Shown here: positions 22,501 through 29,932 of the stretch, piece by piece
How positions within the stretch are numbered: position 1 is the stretch's first letter
How the letters are laid out: every line of letters begins with the position of its first letter
NCBI GenBank assembly: GCA_035293805.1
Contig: DATGMD010000075.1
Location: 1 to 38,208 of the forward strand
Length of the DNA stretch: 38,208 nt
Direction of reading: 5' to 3'
From: JAJPHF01 sp035293805
GTDB lineage: Bacteria; Chloroflexota; UBA6077; JAJPHF01
Made by a program: the position numbers and the translations under genes
The notes under the pieces: model-generated
What the model saw: only the letters and a program-made list of their open reading frames with translations
What the model was told of the DNA's origin: nothing
The model's database searches: none

Positions 22501-23634
22501 ATGAGCTTGTTGAGGCGGTGGCAGGAGACTAGCTGGTCCTCCGCTTGGGGAGCCAAGGTGGCCGTGGCGCTCCTGGCGACCGCGGCAGCAGTGCTGCTGA
22601 GCGCGGGCTCGAGTTGGGCGCAGACGCCAACCAACACCTCTACGGCGACCGCGACACTGACCGCGACGGCCACGCCGAGCCCGACGCAATCGCCGACCCC
22701 CACCGGTGCCGGGGCCACCGCCACCGCGGTGGCGGCGACGCAGACCGCACTGGCCCTTCCGGCGACCCAGACCGCGATTGCGGCAACGCAGACGGCGCTC
22801 GTCCCGACCGGCACGGCGACGCTCACGCCCTCGGCGACCGCCACCCGCACGAACACGGCGACGCCGAACGCCACGACAACGGCTGCCGCGCTGCTAACGG
22901 CGATCGCCACGGCGGCCACGCCGGTGCCCGCCGGAACACCGGGGGTTCCGTGCGCGCCGCTGGTCGGCGAGACCTGCACCGTTAGCGCCGCGATCAACCC
23001 TACCGTTGGTCCGTCGGGGAACACGACTAAGGTCAGCTCGTTCACGTTCAACGTGACCGCCATCGCCCCGGCCGGCACCATCGTGGGCAGCAACCCCTTC
23101 ATCTTCGTCTCCACGACGGTCGGGACGGAGAGCCAGATCAACAACCCGACGTTCACCTGCTCGGCGGTGGTAGCCGTCGGCGGCCCGACGGTCTGCCAGG
23201 GTCGCACGAACGGCGACGTGCTCCAGGGCGCCGAGTTCCGCGTACGGTTCGTCACGCCAGGCACCCCGGCCACGGGAGTCACGCCGGCGAACTTCACCGA
23301 TCTCGTCGGCAACGCGTTCGGCCCGGGTGTCGCGGGCGGGGTCGTCGGGGCGGTCGTGCCGGTCGCGCCGCCCGTAGCGAATCCGGCGCTGCCGTTCGCC
23401 GTGCCGCAGGTGGGGATCCCGGCGGTGCCGCGGCCGCCCGTGCAGTTCATCCCGCCGGCGCCCGCGCCGCTGCTGCCGCCGACGGGTCAGCTCCAGCCGC
23501 TCCAGGGCGCCGCGGCGCCGCCGCCGCGGTACCCCGAGGTGCCGGTGATCCCCGAGTCGGATAGCCTCGGGCTGGTCCTCGGCGGCCTGGCGGCCGTCGG
23601 CGCGGTCGCGCTCTACCGCCGCCGCCGCGCCTAG
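22501..23634 (+). CDS. exported Thr/Ala-rich protein with PEP-CTERM-like C-terminal tail
   Basis: A 377-residue protein of unknown function. A signal peptide (VAVALLATAAAVLLSAGSSWAQ) is followed by about 100 Thr/Ala/Pro-rich residues with three ATQTAL/I repeats. A 120-residue region with paired Cys follows (CAPLVGETCTV..., FTCSAVVAVGGPTVC), probably a beta-sandwich. Then comes a Pro-rich stretch, and a tail IPESDSLGLVLGGLAAVGAVALYRRRR: an acidic/Pro motif, a transmembrane helix and an Arg cluster, like exosortase or PEP-CTERM sorting signals. ATG 22501 is 10 nt after GGAGG; TTG 22495, 4 nt after it, is an alternative. It may be an O-glycosylated, envelope-anchored protein. No exosortase is in the window. 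Confidence 0.78.
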   Translation: MSLLRRWQETSWSSAWGAKVAVALLATAAAVLLSAGSSWAQTPTNTSTATATLTATATPSPTQSPTPTGAGATATAVAATQTALALPATQTAIAATQTALVPTGTATLTPSATATRTNTATPNATTTAAALLTAIATAATPVPAGTPGVPCAPLVGETCTVSAAINPTVGPSGNTTKVSSFTFNVTAIAPAGTIVGSNPFIFVSTTVGTESQINNPTFTCSAVVAVGGPTVCQGRTNGDVLQGAEFRVRFVTPGTPATGVTPANFTDLVGNAFGPGVAGGVVGAVVPVAPPVANPALPFAVPQVGIPAVPRPPVQFIPPAPAPLLPPTGQLQPLQGAAAPPPRYPEVPVIPESDSLGLVLGGLAAVGAVALYRRRRA

Positions 23635-23659
23635 CGGCTCGCCCTCGCGTGCAAAGCCG

Positions 23660-23689
23660 AAGCGGCCCTCGGTGCTCCGGGGGCCGCTT
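23660..23689 (+). terminator. hairpin after the Thr-rich protein gene
   Basis: AAGCGGCCC and GGGCCGCTT form a 9-bp stem around 12 nt, 26 nt after the stop codon. There is only a weak U-tract. It lies just before the thiL promoter. Confidence 0.5.
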
Positions 23690-23697
23690 CATGCTGC

Positions 23698-23726
23698 TTG
23701 GTCTAGCCGGGCGGCACGAGTACAAT
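23698..23726 (+). promoter_or_regulatory. sigma70-type promoter of thiL
   Basis: TTGGTC (23698-23703), a 17-nt spacer, and TACAAT (23721-23726), about 67 nt before the thiL start. It probably drives thiL-tsaE-tsaB and possibly rimI-polA. Confidence 0.65.
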
Positions 23727-23792
23727 AGCCGTATCAGCAGCCGCATCGCCGTCCGGCCGCACGCCGCGTGCCGGCGGGGAGAGGGAGCCAGG

Positions 23793-24878
23793 GTGGGCAG
23801 CGGCGCCTCCGTCGCCGAGCTGGGCGAGTTTGGGCTCATCGCGCGACTGGCTGGCACCCTGGCGTGGCCCGCGAGCCCGGGGCTGGCGCCGGGGCTCAAG
23901 GTGGGCATCGGCGACGACGCGGCGGTGTGGGCGCCGACGCCGAACACCTGGAACGTCATCACCACCGACGCCCTGATCGAGAACGTCCACTTCCGGCTCC
24001 GCACGACGAGCTGGTACGACCTGGGCTGGAAGAGCCTGGCCGTGAACCTCAGCGACGTGGCGGCGATGGGCGCGCGGCCCCGCTACGCGGTCGTGAGCCT
24101 CGGCGTGCCGGGCGACGTGGCGGTGGCCGCGGTGGAGGAGTTTGGCCGCGGGCTCGCCGACGTGGGCGCCCGCTACGGCACGGCGCTCGTCGGCGGCGAC
24201 ACGGTGGCCGCGCCATGTGCGACGATCAGCGTGACGGTCGTCGGCGAGACGCCGCCCGCGGCGCCGGGCGCGCCGCCGCCGCTGCTTCAGCGGTCGACTG
24301 GCCGAGTGGGCGACGCGGTGGCGGTGACGGGCCAGCTGGGCGCCTCGGCGGGCGGCCTGCGGCTGCTGGAAGACGCCGCGCGGGCCGCGCTGAGGGATAC
24401 GCCCCGCGCGGCGCCGGCAGGCCCCGATCTCCCGGCGGCCGAGGCGCTGCGCGGGGCGCACCTGCGCCCCACGCCCCGCGTGGACGCCGCGGCGGTGCTG
24501 CTCGCCCAGGGCGTCCGCTGTGCGATGGACCTCAGCGACGGCCTGCTGGGCGACGCGCGGCGGCTGGCCGACGCGAGCGCCGTGGGCGTGGTGCTGGAGG
24601 CGCCGCGCGTGCCGGTCGCGCCGGCGCTCGCGCGGCTGTTTCCCGACGACGCGCTGGCGCTAGCGCTGGGCGGCGGCGAGGACTACGAGCTGCTGTGCGC
24701 CGGCCCGGACGCCGTGCTGGCGGAGGCCGCGGCGGCGCTGGCGGCGCGGGGCGAGCCGCCACTGACGGTGGTCGGCCGGCTGGTCGCGCCGCCGGCCGCG
24801 GGGCCGCGCGTGCGGGTGGTCGACGCGCGGGGCGCGCCGCTGCCGATCAGCGGCGGCTACGTGCATTTCCGGGGGTAA
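23793..24878 (+). CDS. thiL: thiamine-monophosphate kinase
   Basis: A 361-residue ThiL, phosphorylating thiamine monophosphate to the diphosphate cofactor. AIR-synthase-fold motifs are ELGEFGLIARL, VGIGDDAAVW (ATP/Mg site), TTDALIENVHF, SLAVNLSDVAAMGARP, and the C-terminal MDLSDGLLGDARRLA and GGGEDYELL. GTG 23793 begins the conserved region; GGGGAGAGGG lies upstream. It heads a tight cluster with tsaE (1-nt gap). The sequence is ThiL and not the related selenophosphate synthetase SelD, so it gives no support for selenium metabolism. Confidence 0.95.
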   Translation: MGSGASVAELGEFGLIARLAGTLAWPASPGLAPGLKVGIGDDAAVWAPTPNTWNVITTDALIENVHFRLRTTSWYDLGWKSLAVNLSDVAAMGARPRYAVVSLGVPGDVAVAAVEEFGRGLADVGARYGTALVGGDTVAAPCATISVTVVGETPPAAPGAPPPLLQRSTGRVGDAVAVTGQLGASAGGLRLLEDAARAALRDTPRAAPAGPDLPAAEALRGAHLRPTPRVDAAAVLLAQGVRCAMDLSDGLLGDARRLADASAVGVVLEAPRVPVAPALARLFPDDALALALGGGEDYELLCAGPDAVLAEAAAALAARGEPPLTVVGRLVAPPAAGPRVRVVDARGAPLPISGGYVHFRG

Positions 24879-24879
24879 G

Positions 24880-25338
24880 TTGATCGAGGTGGTGAGCGCG
24901 AGCCCCGAGGAGACGGTGGCGCTGGGGCGGCGGCTGGGGGCCGTCGTGGCGGCGGGCGACGTGTTTCTGCTCGACGGGCCGTTCGGCGCCGGCAAGACGC
25001 ACCTGGTGCAGGGGCTGGCGGCCGGCCTGGGCGTGGAGGGTGCGGTCACTAGCCCGTCGTTCATCCTGGCGAACGAGTATCAGGGTCGCCTGCCGCTGTA
25101 TCACCTGGACCTCTTCCGCCTGGAGCGGCTGGACGCGGCGACGCTGCAAACGCTCGAGGAGTACTTCTACGGCGACGGGGTGTGCGCGGTGGAGTGGCCG
25201 GCGCTGTTGCCGGCGGAGCTGCGGGCGGGAGCGAACGAGCTGACCTTCGAGCTGACGGGCGAGGAGTCGCGGCGCATCACCGCGCGGCTGGTGGCCCCGC
25301 GACTCGCCGAGGCGCTGCGACATGCTGCTGGCGCTTGA
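24880..25338 (+). CDS. tsaE: tRNA threonylcarbamoyladenosine biosynthesis ATPase TsaE
   Basis: A 152-residue P-loop ATPase of the TsaBDE complex, which makes t6A37 in ANN-decoding tRNAs. It has the P-loop LLDGPFGAGKTHLVQGLA, then SPSFILANEY and YHLDLFRLE, and the C-terminal AVEWPALLP. The start is TTG 24880, right after the thiL stop, with GGGGG 5-9 nt upstream. It overlaps tsaB by 17 nt. TsaD and TsaC are not in the window. Confidence 0.94.
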   Translation: MIEVVSASPEETVALGRRLGAVVAAGDVFLLDGPFGAGKTHLVQGLAAGLGVEGAVTSPSFILANEYQGRLPLYHLDLFRLERLDAATLQTLEEYFYGDGVCAVEWPALLPAELRAGANELTFELTGEESRRITARLVAPRLAEALRHAAGA

Positions 25339-25999
25339 CACGAGCACGGCGCTGGCCAGCGTCGCGCTGTACGACGGCACGCTGCGGGCCGAGGCCACGT
25401 GGTACGCGGGGCGCAACCACTCGCAGCAGGTCATGCCGATGGCCGTGCGGCTGCTGCAGGACCAGGGACTCGGTCCCGGCGACCTGACCGCCGTGGGCGT
25501 GGCGATCGGGCCGGGGTCGTACACGGGCGTGCGGGTCGGGCTGGCGCTGGCGAAGGGGCTGGCGGCGGCGCGGCGGCTGCCGCTGGTCGGGGTGACGACG
25601 CTGGACGTGCTGGCGGCGCCGTTCGTGGCCGCGGGGCGCCCGGTGCGTCCGGCGCTGGACGCCGGGCGGCGGCGCTACGCCACGGCGCTCTACGAGCGTC
25701 AGGGCGACGGACTGGTGCAGGCCGAGCCCATCCAGGCCGTGGACCTGGACGGGCTGCTGGCGCTGCTGCAGCCGCCCGTCATCCTTACGGGCGACCTGGA
25801 CGCGGCCGCGCGGACGCGACTGGCGACGGACTGGCCTGGCGCGGCAGACTATACGGTAGGCGGGGCGCCGGGCGTCGAGGTCGCCTCGCCGGCGGCGGCG
25901 CTGCGGCGGGCCGGGTTCCTGGCCGAGCTGGCCTGGCGCCGCCTGGCCGCCGAGGGCGGTAGCGACCCGGCGACGGTGGACGCGATTTATCTCGGATAG
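25322..25999 (+). CDS. tsaB: tRNA threonylcarbamoyladenosine biosynthesis protein TsaB
   Basis: A 225-residue TsaB, the scaffold partner of TsaD in t6A synthesis. It has the ASKHA-fold start MLLALDTSTALASVAL, NHSQQVMPM, the diagnostic GVAIGPGSYTGVRVGLALAKGLA, and DAGRRRYATALYE. It starts within tsaE. The last codons abut an R2 repeat that separates it from rimI. Confidence 0.94.
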   Translation: MLLALDTSTALASVALYDGTLRAEATWYAGRNHSQQVMPMAVRLLQDQGLGPGDLTAVGVAIGPGSYTGVRVGLALAKGLAAARRLPLVGVTTLDVLAAPFVAAGRPVRPALDAGRRRYATALYERQGDGLVQAEPIQAVDLDGLLALLQPPVILTGDLDAAARTRLATDWPGAADYTVGGAPGVEVASPAAALRRAGFLAELAWRRLAAEGGSDPATVDAIYLG

Positions 26000-26108
26000 C
26001 GATCAGCGATCAGCAATCAGCCGTCAGTGCCGAGATTTCGGCTAGCGGCTGGTCCGCGAGAACTGACAAATCGTAGCTGATAGCTGATTGCTGAAGGCTG
26101 ACGGCTAA
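25999..26108. repeat. R2 element between tsaB and rimI
   Basis: GATCAGC-type heptamers on the left (GCGATCAGCGATCAGCAATC and on) and their inverted counterparts on the right (GTAGCTGATAGCTGATTGCT and on) enclose about 45 bp of non-repeated DNA. The whole is a 110-bp MITE-like unit placed inside an otherwise tight operon and abutting the rimI start. Confidence 0.72.
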
Positions 26109-26109
26109 T

Positions 26110-26763
26110 ATGCGTTTTGCCATTGAGGAAATGCGCTCCGAGCACATTCCGGCGATCAGCGCGATCGACCGGGCCGTCTATCCGATCCCCTGGCCGATCC
26201 ACTCCTATCGCAGCGAGCTGCACAATCGCTCGGCCTATTACATCGTGGCCTGCCGCGTCGACGCCGACGCGCACGTGGACCATCCGGCCGAGGTCGGCGC
26301 CAGCGCGGGCGCGGGGACGAGCGCGGGGCTGCTGTCGCGCCTGACCCGGCTGCTGCGGCCCGGCACCACGCTGACGGCGGCCGAAGAGGTCGAGATGCGC
26401 CGCGTGGTGGGCTACGCGGGGCTGTGGCTGATGGTGAACGAGGCGCACGTCACGACGATCGCTGTGGCGCCCGAGTACCAGGGGCGCGGCCTGGGCGAGC
26501 TGCTGCTGACCTCGCTGATCGACAAGGCGATCGAGCTGAACGCGCTGTGCCTCACGCTGGAGGTGCGCGTGAGCAACTACGTGGCCCAGTCGCTCTACCG
26601 CAAGTACACCTTCCGCGAGACGGGGCTGCGCCGCCGCTACTACAGCGACAACGGCGAGGACGCTCACATTATGACGACTGAGGACATCGACACCCCCCAC
26701 TTCCAGGAAGTGCTCGCCGCGAACCGTCGGGCGCTGGCCGAACGGCTGGCCCGCGATGAGTGA
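26110..26763 (+). CDS. rimI: ribosomal protein S18 alanine N-acetyltransferase RimI, enlarged
   Basis: A 217-residue GNAT acetyltransferase. It has the RimI start FAIEEMRSEHIPAISAIDRAVYPIPWP, motif A VTTIAVAPEYQGRGLGELLL, and ALCLTLEVRVSNYVAQSLYRKYTFRETGLRRRYYSDNGEDAHIM. RimI is usually about 150 residues. Here some 40 extra residues (DHPAEVGASAGAGTSAGLLSRL and on) lie between the second strand and motif A, and about 30 lie at the C-terminus. The placement next to tsaB matches the usual tsaB-rimI pairing. Its ribosome-binding region falls in the R2 element. The stop overlaps the polA start by 8 nt. Confidence 0.9.
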   Translation: MRFAIEEMRSEHIPAISAIDRAVYPIPWPIHSYRSELHNRSAYYIVACRVDADAHVDHPAEVGASAGAGTSAGLLSRLTRLLRPGTTLTAAEEVEMRRVVGYAGLWLMVNEAHVTTIAVAPEYQGRGLGELLLTSLIDKAIELNALCLTLEVRVSNYVAQSLYRKYTFRETGLRRRYYSDNGEDAHIMTTEDIDTPHFQEVLAANRRALAERLARDE

Positions 26764-29700
26764 ATCCGAAGGCGCCGGCCGCGGCCCCGCCGTGGCGCCG
26801 AGCGGCCGCCTGCTGCTGCTCGACGGCAACGCGCTGGTCCACCGCGGCTTCCACGCGCTCCAGCAGCCGCTGACCAGCCCGCGCGGCGAGCTGGTGAACG
26901 CCGTCTACGGCGTGGCCATGATGCTGCTGAAGGCCCTGGCCGACCTGAAGCCTCAGTACCTGACCGCCGCGTTCGATACGGCCGCGCCCACGTTCCGCCA
27001 CGAGGCTTACGCCGACTACAAGGGCACGCGCGGCCCGGCCGCCGAGGGCCTGCACGACCAGTTCGACCGCGTGTACGAGCTGCTGGAGGCCTTCGGCGCG
27101 GGCATCTACCGCCTGGACGGCTACGAGGCCGACGACCTGCTGGGCGCGCTGTCGCAACAAGCCGTGGCGCAGGGGCTGGAGGTCGTCATCCTGACGGGCG
27201 ACCTCGACGCGCTGCAGCTCGTCGGCCCGCACGTGCGCGTGCTCACCTCGCGCCGCGGCCTGTCGGACACCGTCATGTACGACGAGGCGGCGGTGCGCGA
27301 GCGCTTCGGCTTCGCGCCCCCACAGCTGGTAGACTACAAGGCGCTGCGCGGCGACACCTCCGACAACATCCCCGGCGTGCCCGGCATCGGCGACAAGACG
27401 GCCTCGCGGTTGGTCGCCGAGTACGGCGACGTGGCGAACCTGTACGCTCACCTGGACGACCTGCCCGAGAAGCAGCGGAAGCTGTTGGCGCCCTACGCCG
27501 ACCAGGTGCGCGAGGCGCGGCGGCTGGCGCAGATCGTGAGCGACCTGCCGGTGCAGCTCGACCTGGCCGGCAGCGCGCTCAGCCGCTACGACCGTGGCAA
27601 GGCGCTGGCGCTGTTCCATGAGCTGGGCTTCCGCAGCCTGATCGACCGCCTGCCGCCCTCACCCCCGGCCCCTCTCCCAGGGGGAGAGGGGAGTGGTCCG
27701 CCTGCCCCCTCAGTCGCTGTCTCAGGGGGCGAGGGGCGCGGCGCGGCGCGGCAGGCGAGCCTGTTTGGGGAGGAAGGGGGCGTGCCCTCACCCCCAGCCC
27801 CTCTCTCAGAGGGAGAGGGGAGTGGCGCGCGCTCGCCGGCTGAGGGAGAGGGGAGCGCGCCGCGCTCCCCCTCGGCCAATGGGCGCGCTCGGGATGGGTA
27901 CCATGGAGAGGGCCAGGACACCCCTCTCCCTATGGGAGAGGGGCCGGGGGTGAGGGCCCCGGAAGGCCTCGTCACGACGACGGAGGCGCTGGACGCGCTG
28001 GCGGCGGAGCTGCGCGCGAGCCAGGGCTTCGCGTTCGGGGTGCAGACGACGGGCGTGGACGCCATGCGGGCCGATCTCGTCGGGCTGGCGTTCGCCACCA
28101 GTCCGGAGCGGGCCTGGTACGTGCCGCTCGGCCACGTGGGCGAGGACGCGCCGCCGCAGCTCGCCGTCGAGCCGACGCTGGCCGCCCTGCGCCCGGTGCT
28201 GGCGGACGAGACGCTGCCGAAACACGCCCACAACGCGAAGTTCGGGCTAGTGGTGCTCGCGCGCCACGGCGTGGCGGTGGAGGGGCTGAGCTTCGACACG
28301 ATGCTCGCCGCCTACCTGCTGGAAAGCTCGCAGCGCGCCCAGACGCTGCGCGACCTGGCCTGGGCCAAGCTGGACCAGGCCGACGTGCCGGCAGCCAAGA
28401 CGATCTTGGGCGAGGGCAAGCGGGCGCGCACGATGGCCGAGGTGCCCGTCGCGGAGGCGGCCGAGTACGCGCGCTTGCAGGTCACGCTGATCGAGCGGCT
28501 GGTGCCGGTGCTGCTGCGCGACCTGGACGCCGCCGCGCTCCGCGCGCTGTACTTCGACCTGGAGCTGCCGCTGGTGCCGGTGCTGGCCGTCATGGAGCGG
28601 CACGGCGTCATGGTCGACGTGCCGTTCCTGCAGCGGCTCAGCACCGAGCTGTACGGGGCGATCCAGACGCTGGAGCAGGAGATCTACGACCTGGCGGGCG
28701 GGCCGTTCAACATCAACTCGCCGCCGCAGCTCAGCGACGTGCTGTTCGGCAAGCTGGGCCTGAAGCCGCCGCCGGGCAAGCGCACGAAGACGGGCCACAT
28801 CTCCACGAACGTGCAGGTGCTGGCCGAGCTGCGCGACAGTCATCCGATCATCAACCTGATCCTGCGGGCGCGGCAGCTCTTGAAGCTGAAGGGCACGTAC
28901 GTGGACGCGCTGCCGCTGCTGGTCAACCCTGAGACCGGGCGGGTCCACACGTCGTTCAACCAGACGCTCGCCGCGACCGGCCGCATCAGCTCGTCGGACC
29001 CGAACCTTCAGAACATCCCCATCCGCACGGAGCTGGGGCGGCGCGTGCGGCAGGCATTCGTGGCGCCGCCGGGCTGCGTGCTGCTCGGCGCCGACTACAG
29101 CCAGATCGAGCTGCGCATCCTGGCCCACGTCACGGGCGAGCCGGCGCTAGTCGAGGCGTTCCGGCACCACGAGGACATCCACGCGGCCACGGCCGAGCGC
29201 ATCCTCGGCGTGCCGCTGGAGGACGTGACGCCCGACCAGCGGCGCATCGCCAAGACGGTGAACTTCGGCGTGCTCTACCGCATCTCCGACTACGGGCTGG
29301 CGAGCCGCCTGGGCATGACCACCGCCGAGGCGGGGGCGTTCATCCGCGAGTACTTCGCGCGCTTCTCCACCGTGCGGGCGTACCAGGAGCGGGTGCTGGA
29401 GGAGGGGCGGCGCTGCGGCTACGTGATGACGCTGCAGGGGCGGCGGCGCTACCTGCCCGAGCTAACCGCGCGCCACGGCGGCGTGCGCCAGGCGGCCGAG
29501 CGCATGGCGGTGAACGCGCCGATCCAGGGGACGGCCGCCGACATCATCAAGCAAGCGATGATCGACATCCAGCGCTACCTGGACGAGCACCACCTGCGCG
29601 CCAAGATGCTGCTGCAGGTCCACGACGAGCTGGTGTTCGAGGTGCCGGACGACGAGGTGGCGACGCTGGCGCCGGTGGTGAAGCGGCTGATGGAGGGCGC

Positions 29701-29809
29701 CTACCCGCTGGCGGTGCCGCTGGAGGTGGAGATCAAGACCGGCCGCCACTGGGGCGAGATGACGCCCGCCCGCGAGGGCGAGGAGCTGGCGGTCGAGGTG
29801 GAAGAGTGA
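26756..29809 (+). CDS. polA: DNA polymerase I with an in-frame repeat insertion and degenerate 3'-5' exonuclease domain
   Basis: A 1017-residue Pol I. Residues 15-300 are the 5'-3' flap nuclease (LLLDGNALVHRGFHAL, YKGTRG, DGYEADDLLG, LTGDLDALQL, GDTSDNIPGVPGIGDKTA). Residues 300-401 are a Pro/Gly/Glu-rich linker translated from R1 repeats. The 3'-5' exonuclease-like domain follows but has lost its catalytic acids: the DxE motif reads GVQT, and the Asp of the KYD motif is Gly in HNAKFG. The polymerase domain is intact: GADYSQIELRI (motif A), RRIAKTVNFGVLY (motif B with Phe) and LLQVHDELVFEVP (motif C). The enzyme should repair and process Okazaki fragments without proofreading, as Taq Pol I does. 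Confidence 0.96.
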   Translation: MSESEGAGRGPAVAPSGRLLLLDGNALVHRGFHALQQPLTSPRGELVNAVYGVAMMLLKALADLKPQYLTAAFDTAAPTFRHEAYADYKGTRGPAAEGLHDQFDRVYELLEAFGAGIYRLDGYEADDLLGALSQQAVAQGLEVVILTGDLDALQLVGPHVRVLTSRRGLSDTVMYDEAAVRERFGFAPPQLVDYKALRGDTSDNIPGVPGIGDKTASRLVAEYGDVANLYAHLDDLPEKQRKLLAPYADQVREARRLAQIVSDLPVQLDLAGSALSRYDRGKALALFHELGFRSLIDRLPPSPPAPLPGGEGSGPPAPSVAVSGGEGRGAARQASLFGEEGGVPSPPAPLSEGEGSGARSPAEGEGSAPRSPSANGRARDGYHGEGQDTPLPMGEGPGVRAPEGLVTTTEALDALAAELRASQGFAFGVQTTGVDAMRADLVGLAFATSPERAWYVPLGHVGEDAPPQLAVEPTLAALRPVLADETLPKHAHNAKFGLVVLARHGVAVEGLSFDTMLAAYLLESSQRAQTLRDLAWAKLDQADVPAAKTILGEGKRARTMAEVPVAEAAEYARLQVTLIERLVPVLLRDLDAAALRALYFDLELPLVPVLAVMERHGVMVDVPFLQRLSTELYGAIQTLEQEIYDLAGGPFNINSPPQLSDVLFGKLGLKPPPGKRTKTGHISTNVQVLAELRDSHPIINLILRARQLLKLKGTYVDALPLLVNPETGRVHTSFNQTLAATGRISSSDPNLQNIPIRTELGRRVRQAFVAPPGCVLLGADYSQIELRILAHVTGEPALVEAFRHHEDIHAATAERILGVPLEDVTPDQRRIAKTVNFGVLYRISDYGLASRLGMTTAEAGAFIREYFARFSTVRAYQERVLEEGRRCGYVMTLQGRRRYLPELTARHGGVRQAAERMAVNAPIQGTAADIIKQAMIDIQRYLDEHHLRAKMLLQVHDELVFEVPDDEVATLAPVVKRLMEGAYPLAVPLEVEIKTGRHWGEMTPAREGEELAVEVEE
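27655..27958. repeat. R1 repeat cluster inside polA
   Basis: At least two direct units (CCCTCACCCCCGGCCCCTCT at 27656 and a CCCTCACCCCCAGCCCCTCT version at 27784) and one inverted terminal unit (GGGAGAGGGGCCGGGGGTGA, ending about 27954) make a 304-bp insertion. It keeps the frame open through the nuclease-exonuclease linker. Confidence 0.82.
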
Positions 29810-29813
29810 GGCC

Positions 29814-29932
29814 GGGCCCCCTCCCCCAACCCCCGCCCCCTATGGGGGGAGGGGGCTTCCCGGCGGAGCCAGCGACTGCGCTCTCCCCCCTTTCCCCCGT
29901 GGGGGAGAGGGGGGCCGGGGGGGAGAGGGGTC
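29814..29932. repeat. R1 repeat between polA and mutM
   Basis: C/G-tract palindromes (CCCCCTCCCCCAACCCCCGC, CTCTCCCCCCTTTCCCCCGT and their complements) fill the gap. The last segment, GAGAGGGG, is 2 nt before the mutM ATG and would act as its ribosome-binding site. Confidence 0.75.

Noticed and set aside
23793..24878. AIR-synthase-fold gene as selenophosphate synthetase (SelD), which would support the selenoprotein idea
   Set aside because: The motifs (ELGEFGLIARL, TTDALIENVHF, GGGEDYELL) are those of thiamine-monophosphate kinase, and the gene lies in the usual thiL-tsaE-tsaB context. No Cys/Sec-containing SelD N-terminus is present.
26756..29809. Proofreading-competent Pol I
   Set aside because: The exonuclease-domain acidic residues are replaced (GVQT for DxET, FG for YD), so 3'-5' exonuclease activity is not expected.
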